DNA of 11,357 nt from Paracoccaceae bacterium. GTDB taxonomy: Bacteria > Pseudomonadota > Alphaproteobacteria > Rhodobacterales > Rhodobacteraceae. Location: assembly GCA_003545125.1 (NCBI GenBank), contig DQCI01000075.1, forward strand, positions 1-11,357, in the 5' to 3' direction. A model generated the notes under the pieces. That model did not search any database. It saw only the letters and a list, made by a program, of their open reading frames with translations, and was not told the origin of the DNA. Positions 5,567-11,357 of the stretch are shown here, in pieces. The position numbers were made by a program, and so were the translations under genes. Position 1 is the first letter of the stretch; every line of letters starts with the position of its first letter.

Positions 5567-7130
5567 ACTGTTTGGACTGGCCATTGCGGCCGCGGTGTCG
5601 ATGACATCGTCATTCGCCTACGCCGATCGGGCCAACCTGTTGTCGGACGAACGCGTCCGCCAGGCGATCGCCTATGCGATCGACATGGATACCATCGTCG
5701 AGACCCTGTTCGAAGGCAAAGCGATCGTTGCCGACTCGATGATCCCGAATGGCAGCTTCAAGGCCGAGGGGCTGGAGCCCTATGGCTATAACCCGGACAA
5801 GGCGCGCGCTCTGCTGGACGAAGCCGGCTGGGACGGCAGCCAGAAGCTTGACGTGGTCTACTACTACGGCGACCAGCTCACCGCCGACCTGATGGTGGCG
5901 TTGCAAGCCTACCTCGGCGAGGTCGGGGTCGAGATGACCTACCGCAAGCTCGAAGGCGACGTGGGCGGGCAGCTCAACGCGCTGCCCGAGGAGGGCTCCG
6001 ACACATCTGCGGTGACCTGGGACATCGCCTATGGCGCCAGGGCGGCGCTGGCGCTGCAGGAATACTACAACGGCTACAAGTCCGGTCTCAGCTCCTACGC
6101 CCCGGGCGACCCCGAGCGTGACGAGCTGATCGCGCGGATCAACGCGAGCGCCGATCCGGCCGTTCAGCAAGACGCCTTCAAGGATTTCGAACGGTTCGAA
6201 AACACCGTGCTGTCGGACATCGCGCTCTACTACCAGCAGCTGTTCATCTATGAGAGCAGCCGGATGAGCCGGAACGGCGGTGAATACGGCAACGACCAGT
6301 TCACCTATGACTGGAACATCGTCAACTGGACGGTCGAGCCGGACGCGGATGGCAAAGAGGTGCTCTACACCAACACCGCCCCGAGCACGTTCTTCGATCA
6401 TCCGTGGCTCAACCCGGGCATCTACGTGTTCTCGAAAATCGGCCTTGACCACCTCTTGACGGCAGACGGCAACCTGACGCCGAAGGGTGGCCAGCTGGCC
6501 TCCGACTATTCGGTGTCCGACGACGGGCTCACCGTGACGTTCACGATGAAGGACGGCCTCACCTGGCATGACGGCGACGATCTGACCGCCGAAGACGTGG
6601 TCTGGTCGATCGAAACCGCCAAGACCGTGCCCGGCATCAACGCGGTGTTCGCCTCGACCTTCGAGGCGATCGAGAACATCGCGGTCGACGGCAGCACGAT
6701 CACGCTGACGATGTCGCAGCTCGACCCGAACGTGCTGTTGACCTTCAGCCAGTTCGCGCCGCTGCCGATGCACCTGTTCACGGATCTGAACCCGGCCGAA
6801 TTCCAGCAGCATCCGTTCTGGCAGAACCCGGTGGGATCGGGCCCGTACAAGATCGCGGAAGTCCAGATGAACGACTACGTGCGCTTCGTGCCCTTCGAGG
6901 CCTACCACGGCGGCGTCGCCAACATCGACGAGATCGTGGCTTTCCCGAGCGGCGAGAACGACGGCAACGTGATCACCAACGCGGCCGCCGGCCGGCTTGA
7001 CTTCGGCTTCACGAAATCGGTGGCCGACGTGCAATCGCTGGAAGAGATGGAGCACATGCGGGTGATCCCGGCGAACATTCCCTACACCCGGTCGCTGCGG
7101 GTCAATGCCTATCCGATGATCAGCGAATAA
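5559..7130 (+). CDS. Circularly permuted family-5 (DppA/OppA-type) ABC solute-binding protein
   Basis: A 523-residue periplasmic binding protein that should deliver substrate to the downstream permeases. A signal peptide ends with AYA at residue 22. Residues 24-259 are what is normally the C-terminal half: LLSDERVRQAIAYAID, YNPDKARALLDEAGW, and a closing strand ending IVNWTV. Residues 266-523 are what is normally the N-terminal half: an opening EVLYTNTAPSTFF strand, LASDYSVSDDGLTVTF, GLTWHDGDDLTAEDVVWSIE, GSGPYKI, and a last strand RSLRVN. In ordinary members RSLRVN runs straight into LLSD-RVRQAI, so the two halves have swapped order and the total length stays normal. I chose ATG 5559 because GGAGGAGG lies just upstream and a signal peptide follows; a longer in-frame start at 5493 lies inside the regulator gene. 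Context suggests a sialic acid or sulfated sugar ligand. Family-5-type sialic acid importers such as Haemophilus ducreyi SatABCD are known. Confidence 0.92.
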   Translation: MNKLFGLAIAAAVSMTSSFAYADRANLLSDERVRQAIAYAIDMDTIVETLFEGKAIVADSMIPNGSFKAEGLEPYGYNPDKARALLDEAGWDGSQKLDVVYYYGDQLTADLMVALQAYLGEVGVEMTYRKLEGDVGGQLNALPEEGSDTSAVTWDIAYGARAALALQEYYNGYKSGLSSYAPGDPERDELIARINASADPAVQQDAFKDFERFENTVLSDIALYYQQLFIYESSRMSRNGGEYGNDQFTYDWNIVNWTVEPDADGKEVLYTNTAPSTFFDHPWLNPGIYVFSKIGLDHLLTADGNLTPKGGQLASDYSVSDDGLTVTFTMKDGLTWHDGDDLTAEDVVWSIETAKTVPGINAVFASTFEAIENIAVDGSTITLTMSQLDPNVLLTFSQFAPLPMHLFTDLNPAEFQQHPFWQNPVGSGPYKIAEVQMNDYVRFVPFEAYHGGVANIDEIVAFPSGENDGNVITNAAAGRLDFGFTKSVADVQSLEEMEHMRVIPANIPYTRSLRVNAYPMISE

Positions 7131-7145
7131 GTCCTCCCAAGACTG

Positions 7146-7172
7146 CCGCGGCCCTGCCATGCGGGGCCGCGG
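7146..7172 (+). terminator. Strong intercistronic stem-loop after the binding-protein gene
   Basis: CCGCGGCCC (7146-7154) pairs perfectly with GGGCCGCGG (7164-7172); the inner T-G and G-C pairs can extend the stem to 11 pairs around a five-base loop. ATTTTCC follows, a short T run. It sits 15 bases after the binding-protein stop and 27 before the first permease. Such elements usually cause partial termination or protect the upstream mRNA end, giving more binding protein than permease. A full terminator is unlikely because the permease gene shows no promoter of its own. Confidence 0.65.
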
Positions 7173-7199
7173 ATTTTCCACCAGGGAAAGACGACCCGA

Positions 7200-8159
7200 A
7201 TGCTGACCTTCATAGCCCGCCGTCTTCTGATCACGATCCCGATGCTCCTGGTCATCAGTTTCCTGGTTTATCTCGGCCTGGAGATGACCCCCGGCGATGC
7301 GGTGTCGCATATGATCGACCCGGAGGCAGCCGCCCGCATGAGCGATGAGCAATTCGCCGCGATGCGCGAAGCGCTGGGCCTCAACAAGTCGTTCCTCGAA
7401 CGCTACGGCATCTGGCTGGTCAATGTCCTGCAAGGCAATTTCGGGCACTCTCTTTCCGGCGGTGTCGCGATCTCGACGATCGTTCTGGATCGGTTGCCCG
7501 CAACGCTGGAACTGGCGATATTCGCGCTGTTTTTCTCGACGCTGTTTGGCTGTGTCCTGGGGACGATCAGCGCCCTGCGCCGCGGCTCCGCGACCGACAG
7601 CGCACTGACCGTCATCGGCATGCTGGGCGTGTCGATCCCAGAGTTTTTCTTCGGCCTCGTCGCCATCCTGATCTTCGCGCTGAACCTTGGCTGGCTGCCG
7701 GTCGGCGGGCGCCTGTTGCCCGGATACGAGACCTTCATCGACCGTCTGCCGCACATCGTGTTGCCGGGCCTGGTCATGTCTCTGATGATGACCGCCGGGG
7801 TGATGCGGTATTCCCGCTCGGCCATGCTTGACAGCCTGAGCCGCGAGTTTATCCGAACGGCGCGCTCGAAGGGCCTTCCGGAGTGGCGCATCCACCTGAT
7901 CCACGGCTTTCGGGTGGCGCTGACGCCAGTGGTGGTGTTGATCGGGTTCCGTCTGCCGACCCTGATCGGCGGCTCGGTGATCATCGAGAAGGTGTTCCAG
8001 TGGCCGGGCGTCGGCAACGAGTTCATTCAGGCTGTGCGCGGCTCGGACTACCCCCTGGTCATGATGATCGCACTCCTCTCCGTGTTCGCCGTGTTGATGG
8101 CGAGCCTCATCGTTGACGTGTTGACCGCGCTGATCGATCCGCGCGTGCGGCTGAATTAG
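7200..8159 (+). CDS. ABC transporter permease, DppB/OppB type
   Basis: A 319-residue inner-membrane subunit. The pattern is typical of DppB-like permeases: a first membrane segment at about 9-26, then a periplasmic part holding LNKSFLERYGIWLVNVLQGNFG. Further membrane segments are centred near 110, 150, 195, 250 and 295. The cytoplasmic EAA loop, EFIRTARSKGLPEWRIHLIH (216-235), contacts the ATPase subunits. The protein ends LIDPRVRLN, as most family members do. The ATG is at 7200; an AGGGA lies about a dozen bases upstream, a longer spacing than usual, so translation may be modest. It pairs with the following DppC-type permease, 12 bases downstream, to form the transmembrane channel. Length and motifs are normal, with no truncation. 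The family is named for peptides but also carries sugars, nickel and sialic acid; the substrate here is inferred from neighbours. Confidence 0.94.
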   Translation: MLTFIARRLLITIPMLLVISFLVYLGLEMTPGDAVSHMIDPEAAARMSDEQFAAMREALGLNKSFLERYGIWLVNVLQGNFGHSLSGGVAISTIVLDRLPATLELAIFALFFSTLFGCVLGTISALRRGSATDSALTVIGMLGVSIPEFFFGLVAILIFALNLGWLPVGGRLLPGYETFIDRLPHIVLPGLVMSLMMTAGVMRYSRSAMLDSLSREFIRTARSKGLPEWRIHLIHGFRVALTPVVVLIGFRLPTLIGGSVIIEKVFQWPGVGNEFIQAVRGSDYPLVMMIALLSVFAVLMASLIVDVLTALIDPRVRLN

Positions 8160-8171
8160 GGGAGGGCGGAG

Positions 8172-9089
8172 ATGCTGCGCGACAAATCCCTCAACCGCAA
8201 ATTCGACAAGATCCGCGCCAAGGAAGAGGCGGGCCTTCTGAAACCCGCGACCGGCAGCCGGGCGCTGCGCAAGATGATGTCGAACCGGTTGGCGATGGCC
8301 GGGGTCGTGATCTTTGCGGTCATCCTGCTGGCGTCGGTCTTCGCGCCCCTGCTGACGGTACATGACCCGCTGAAAGTCGATCTGCGTTCGATGCTGCAAT
8401 CGCCCTCGGCCGAGCATATCCTTGGCACCGACCGCACCGGGCGCGACGTGTTTGCCCGCATCCTCTACGGTGGCCGGGTCTCGATCCTGGTCGGCCTCGG
8501 CTCGGCCCTGATCGCCGCCGTGATCGGTGTCGGGATCGGCGCTTACACCGCTTATCGAGGCGGCTGGATCGACATTATCGCGCTCAGAGCGTCCGAGATC
8601 TTCATGGCCTTCCCGCAGATCATCCTGGTCCTGCTTCTGGTGTCGATCACCGGCCAGAGCCTGACGAACCTGATCATCATCTTCGTGCTGACCGGCTGGG
8701 CGTCGATGTACCGGATGGCACGCGCCAGGGTGCTGTCCTTGCGCGAAGAGGAATATGTCCAGGCGCTGCAAAGCTTCGGCGTGCCGACGGTCAAGATCTG
8801 CTACAAGCACATCCTGCCCAACGCGCTTGGGCCGATCATGGTCAACATCACGCTGTCGACTGCGATGTTCATCCTGGCCGAAGCGGGCCTCAGTTTCCTC
8901 GGCCTCGGTGTGCCCTTGTCGATCCCGACCTGGGGCAACATCCTCAACGTGGCGCAGGATTTGCGGGTGTTGCAGAACAACTGGTGGCTCTGGCTGCCGG
9001 TCGGCTCGGTGATCTCGCTCTTTGTGCTGAGCATCAATTTCATCGGCGACGGTCTGCGCGACTCGACCGATCCGACGTTGCAGGGATAA
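8172..9089 (+). CDS. ABC transporter permease, DppC/OppC type
   Basis: A 305-residue inner-membrane subunit. The N-terminal OppC-type region has a membrane segment at about 41-62, followed by the family hallmark HILGTDRTGRDVFARILYGG (82-101). More membrane segments lie near 105-127, 145-160, 165-180, 225-245 and 275-292. The EAA loop EYVQALQSFGVPTVKICYKH (194-213) provides the ATPase contact. It ends GDGLRDSTDPTLQG, the usual C-terminus. The ATG at 8172 is preceded by GGGAGGGCGGAG. It starts 12 bases after the DppB-type gene and ends four bases before the first ATPase gene, so the four transporter genes form one tight unit. The N-terminal tail of about 35 residues, rich in Lys and Arg, is cytoplasmic and slightly long but ordinary for the family. 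Confidence 0.94.
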   Translation: MLRDKSLNRKFDKIRAKEEAGLLKPATGSRALRKMMSNRLAMAGVVIFAVILLASVFAPLLTVHDPLKVDLRSMLQSPSAEHILGTDRTGRDVFARILYGGRVSILVGLGSALIAAVIGVGIGAYTAYRGGWIDIIALRASEIFMAFPQIILVLLLVSITGQSLTNLIIIFVLTGWASMYRMARARVLSLREEEYVQALQSFGVPTVKICYKHILPNALGPIMVNITLSTAMFILAEAGLSFLGLGVPLSIPTWGNILNVAQDLRVLQNNWWLWLPVGSVISLFVLSINFIGDGLRDSTDPTLQG

Positions 9090-9093
9090 GCGC

Positions 9094-10098
9094 ATGAGCA
9101 ACGACATAGCCCTCAGTGTGCGCAATCTGAAGACCTTCTTCTACACCGAGAAACGTTGCAACAAGGCGATCAACGGGGTGTCGTTCGACATCAAGAAGGG
9201 CCGCACCCTCGGCGTCGTCGGCGAGAGCGGCTGCGGCAAGTCGGTGACCGCCTCGTCGATCATGCAGCTCCTGCCGCGGCTCAGCCGGATCGAGGAAGGC
9301 GAGATCATCTACCATTCCGACCGGGGCGAGATCCGCATCGACCAGCTCGACCGCGACGGCCGCGAGATGCGCGGCATCCGCGGCGAAGAGATCGCGATGA
9401 TCTTCCAGGACCCGATGACCGCGCTCAACCCGGTCTACACCGTCGGGTTCCAGATCGCCGAGGCGCTGCAATACCACACCGATCTGGGGCGCAAGGAACG
9501 TCGGCAACGGGTGATCGAGTTGTTGACCGACATGGGCATCCCCATGCCGGAGCAACGTGCGCGGGAGTTTCCGCACAACTATTCCGGCGGCATGCGCCAG
9601 CGGGCGATGATCGCGATGGCGATGTCGTGCAACCCGAAGATCCTGATTGCCGACGAGCCGACCACCGCGCTCGACGTGACGATCCAGGCACAGATCTTCA
9701 CCCTGATGAACAAGCTCAAGGAGGAGCACGACACCGCGATCATGTTGATCACCCACGACATGGGGGTAATCGCCGAACTCGCAGACGAGGTGGCGGTGAT
9801 GTACATGGGCAATATCGTCGAGGCCGGCACCATCGACGAGGTGCTGCGTGCGCCCCGTCATCCCTACACCCGGGCGCTGCTCGACAGCATTCCGGTGCTT
9901 GGTCGCGGCAAGGCGCAGGAGCTGAAGTCGATCCGGGGCGCGACGCCCGATCCGTTCGACCGGCCACCTGGCTGCCAGTTTGCCCCGCGCTGCGATTTCG
10001 CCACCGAGGCCTGCAACAAGATGCCGGCCGAGGAATTCATCACCGAGACCCACCGGGTGATGTGCTGGCGCTACAGGGAGATCCTCGACAATGCCTGA
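9094..10098 (+). CDS. ABC transporter ATP-binding protein, DppD/OppD type
   Basis: A 334-residue ATPase that powers import from the cytoplasmic face. Key motifs are intact: Walker A GESGCGKS at 43-50, Q-loop in FQDP at 105, signature YSGGMRQR at 163-170, Walker B ILIADE at 183-188 with catalytic Glu188, D-loop SALD-like TALD at 191-194, and H-loop His221 in LITHD. The C-terminal oligopeptide/dipeptide-transporter extension (about 255-334) has the usual HPYTRALL and PPGCQFAPRC, with Cys at 294, 300, 307 and 324; in DppD and OppD homologues this cluster may hold an iron-sulfur centre. It starts four bases after the permease stop, and its last eight bases overlap the start of the partner ATPase, which favours balanced production of the heterodimer. 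Confidence 0.95.
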   Translation: MSNDIALSVRNLKTFFYTEKRCNKAINGVSFDIKKGRTLGVVGESGCGKSVTASSIMQLLPRLSRIEEGEIIYHSDRGEIRIDQLDRDGREMRGIRGEEIAMIFQDPMTALNPVYTVGFQIAEALQYHTDLGRKERRQRVIELLTDMGIPMPEQRAREFPHNYSGGMRQRAMIAMAMSCNPKILIADEPTTALDVTIQAQIFTLMNKLKEEHDTAIMLITHDMGVIAELADEVAVMYMGNIVEAGTIDEVLRAPRHPYTRALLDSIPVLGRGKAQELKSIRGATPDPFDRPPGCQFAPRCDFATEACNKMPAEEFITETHRVMCWRYREILDNA

Positions 10099-11104
10099 CG
10101 GACCGGATCTGATCCTCAGCTTGCGCGGTGTGAAAACCTGGTTCGACGTGCGCTCGGGCGTGTTCAAGAAGGTGACCGGCCACGTCAAGGCGGTCGATGG
10201 CGTCGATCTCGACGTGGTGCGCGGCGAAGTCCTGGGCCTGGTCGGCGAAAGCGGCTGCGGCAAGACCACGCTTGGCAAGGCGATCCTGCAACTCGTGCGC
10301 GCCACCGACGGCGAGGTCAATTACATCGGCGAAGACGGCCCGGTCGAGCTGCGCAGTCTGGAAGACGACGAGATGGCCGAATACCGCAAGCGGTTGCAGA
10401 TCGTGTTCCAGGACCCGCACAGCTCGCTCAACCCCGCGTTCACGATCTTCGGCTCCCTGGAAGACCCGCTGAAACGTTTCGGCGTGCGACCAAAGGCGAA
10501 ACGCCGGCAGATCATCGGCGACCTTCTGGAGGCCGTGAACCTGCGCCGCGAATACATGGACCGCTATCCGCACGAGTTTTCCGGTGGCCAGCGGCAGCGG
10601 ATCGGCATCGCGCGCGCGCTTTGCGTCGAGCCGGAGTTGATCGTGTGCGACGAGGCGGTCAGCGCGCTTGACGTGTCGATCCAGGCGCAGGTGCTGAAAT
10701 TGCTTATGGACCTGAAGCAAGAACGCGACCTCACTTACATTTTCATCACTCACGATCTGAGCGTCACCGAGTATATCTGTGACCGGATCGCGGTGATGTA
10801 TCTCGGGCGGATCGTCGAGCTGGGCAAGACCGAGGACATATATAGCCGCACCCTGCACCCCTATACGCAGGCGCTTCTGTCAGCGATCCCGGTGGCCGAT
10901 CTCGACAAGAAAACCGACCGCATCGTGCTCGAAGGCGATGTACCCAGCCCGATGAACCCGCCGCCCGGCTGCCCGTTCCACCCGCGCTGCCGTCATGCCC
11001 AAGCCAGGTGCCGTACCGAGGTGCCGCCGCTGGTGCCGCACCAATCCGCGGGCGCGCCGCATCTCGCCGCCTGCCATTTCGCGGGCGACTTCGCGCCGGC
11101 ATGA
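10091..11104 (+). CDS. ABC transporter ATP-binding protein, DppF/OppF type
   Basis: A 337-residue ATPase forming the second nucleotide-binding subunit. Seen are Walker A GESGCGKT at 52-59, Q-loop in FQDP at 107, signature FSGGQRQR at 163-170, Walker B LIVCDE at 183-188 with Glu188, the DEAVSALDVSIQAQ stretch typical of DppF, and His221 in ITHD. The C-terminal extension has HPYTQALLSAIP, PPGCPFHPRC and Cys at 294, 300, 307 and 328. All catalytic residues are present. The ATG at 10091 lies inside the end of the preceding ATPase gene in another frame. Its own TGA overlaps the next start as ATGA at 11101-11104, so the downstream sulfatase is probably translationally coupled. Substrate choice is set by the binding protein and permeases, not by this subunit. 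Confidence 0.95.
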   Translation: MPDGPDLILSLRGVKTWFDVRSGVFKKVTGHVKAVDGVDLDVVRGEVLGLVGESGCGKTTLGKAILQLVRATDGEVNYIGEDGPVELRSLEDDEMAEYRKRLQIVFQDPHSSLNPAFTIFGSLEDPLKRFGVRPKAKRRQIIGDLLEAVNLRREYMDRYPHEFSGGQRQRIGIARALCVEPELIVCDEAVSALDVSIQAQVLKLLMDLKQERDLTYIFITHDLSVTEYICDRIAVMYLGRIVELGKTEDIYSRTLHPYTQALLSAIPVADLDKKTDRIVLEGDVPSPMNPPPGCPFHPRCRHAQARCRTEVPPLVPHQSAGAPHLAACHFAGDFAPA

Positions 11105-11357
11105 AAAACCTTCTGTTCATCGGCGTCGATCAGATGCGCTTCGACAGCGTCGGGCCGCACAAGGTGCTCCCGACCGACACCCCCGCCCTCGACAAACTGA
11201 TCGCCGGCGGCGTGTCGTTCCCGCGCAGCTACGCCACCTGCCCACTCTGCACCCCCGCACGCGCCTCGATGTTCACCGGCGACTACGCCTTTCGACATGG
11301 CATGGGCACGAATTGCGACATGTACCACGCGCTGGGCACCGAGCTTGCCGAGCCCGA
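11101..11357 (+). CDS. Type I sulfatase, N-terminal part (cut by window end)
   Basis: The first 85 codons of a second sulfatase are visible; the rest lies beyond the window. The start MKNLLFIGVDQMRFDSVG is the first strand of the alkaline-phosphatase-like fold, where the Asp residues bind the metal. Cys50 in C-T-P-A-R (50-54) fits the C-x-P-x-R motif that formylglycine-generating enzyme modifies. The Ala in place of Ser is tolerated in the family. TGDYAFRHG continues the motif helix. No signal peptide precedes the first strand, so the enzyme should be cytoplasmic. Its ATG overlaps the ATPase stop as ATGA, placing it in the transporter operon. It is clearly different in sequence from the sulfatase at 2237-3655, so the two may remove sulfate from different positions or substrates. 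Confidence 0.9.
   Translation, partial: MKNLLFIGVDQMRFDSVGPHKVLPTDTPALDKLIAGGVSFPRSYATCPLCTPARASMFTGDYAFRHGMGTNCDMYHALGTELAEP

Noticed and set aside
5559..7130. Two fused binding proteins or a truncated gene instead of a permutation
   Set aside because: Each half occurs once and the two halves make one complete family-5 protein of normal length, so neither fusion of two full proteins nor loss of a half fits.
5610..9125. Minus-strand open frame of about 1170 codons antisense to the binding-protein and permease genes
   Set aside because: It is a shadow of GC-rich codon use in the sense genes. The peptide is dominated by Arg, His, Asp, Gln and Val with no family resemblance, while the plus-strand frames carry clear conserved families.
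9040..10320. Minus-strand open frame of 426 codons opposite the ATPase genes
   Set aside because: It spans the boundary of two well-supported ABC ATPase genes, has no family resemblance, and shows the composition of a mirror frame.
1..11357. CRISPR array, tRNA or rRNA gene
   Set aside because: No regularly spaced direct repeats, cloverleaf-like segment or rRNA-like stretch was noticed on either strand.

Overview
The window looks like a chromosomal segment from a GC-rich marine-type alphaproteobacterium, most likely Rhodobacteraceae (Roseobacter group). This is inferred from strong G/C use at third codon positions, the protein flavour, and the mix of sulfatases with a family-5 ABC importer; no ribosomal gene is present to prove it.

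Layout. (1) 1-216: the 3' end of an alpha-D-phosphohexomutase gene (plus strand), apparently broken by a one-base frameshift near its end. (2) 217-516: a gene-free stretch of about 300 bases. (3) 517-2203: a divergent pair, a PhyH-type Fe(II)/2-oxoglutarate dioxygenase (minus) and an AraC-family regulator (plus). (4) 2237-4642: a minus-strand unit of an N-acetylneuraminate-lyase-like aldolase (nanA) followed by a type I sulfatase. (5) 4643-4813: a compact divergent control region with a promoter candidate for each direction and two 14-base palindromes. (6) 4814-11357: a plus-strand operon of a NanR-like GntR/FadR regulator, a family-5 solute-binding protein, two DppB/DppC-type permeases, two DppD/DppF-type ATPases, and a second type I sulfatase cut by the window end.

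How the genes fit together. The aldolase carries the N-acetylneuraminate lyase sequence signatures, and the regulator closely resembles Escherichia coli NanR over its ligand-binding domain. The unit therefore looks like a sialic-acid (or related nonulosonate) uptake and cleavage locus. The two sulfatases, both without a visible signal peptide, suggest that a small sulfated substrate is imported intact and desulfated in the cytoplasm before or after aldol cleavage. A sulfated sialic acid is an attractive but unproven candidate. The control region would let the NanR-like protein govern both transcription units.

Most striking point. The solute-binding protein is circularly permuted. Its signal peptide is fused directly to what is normally the C-terminal half of a family-5 (DppA/OppA) binding protein. 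The normal N-terminal half follows, and the protein ends where the normal protein would cross into the C-terminal half. Total length is normal and nothing appears to be missing.
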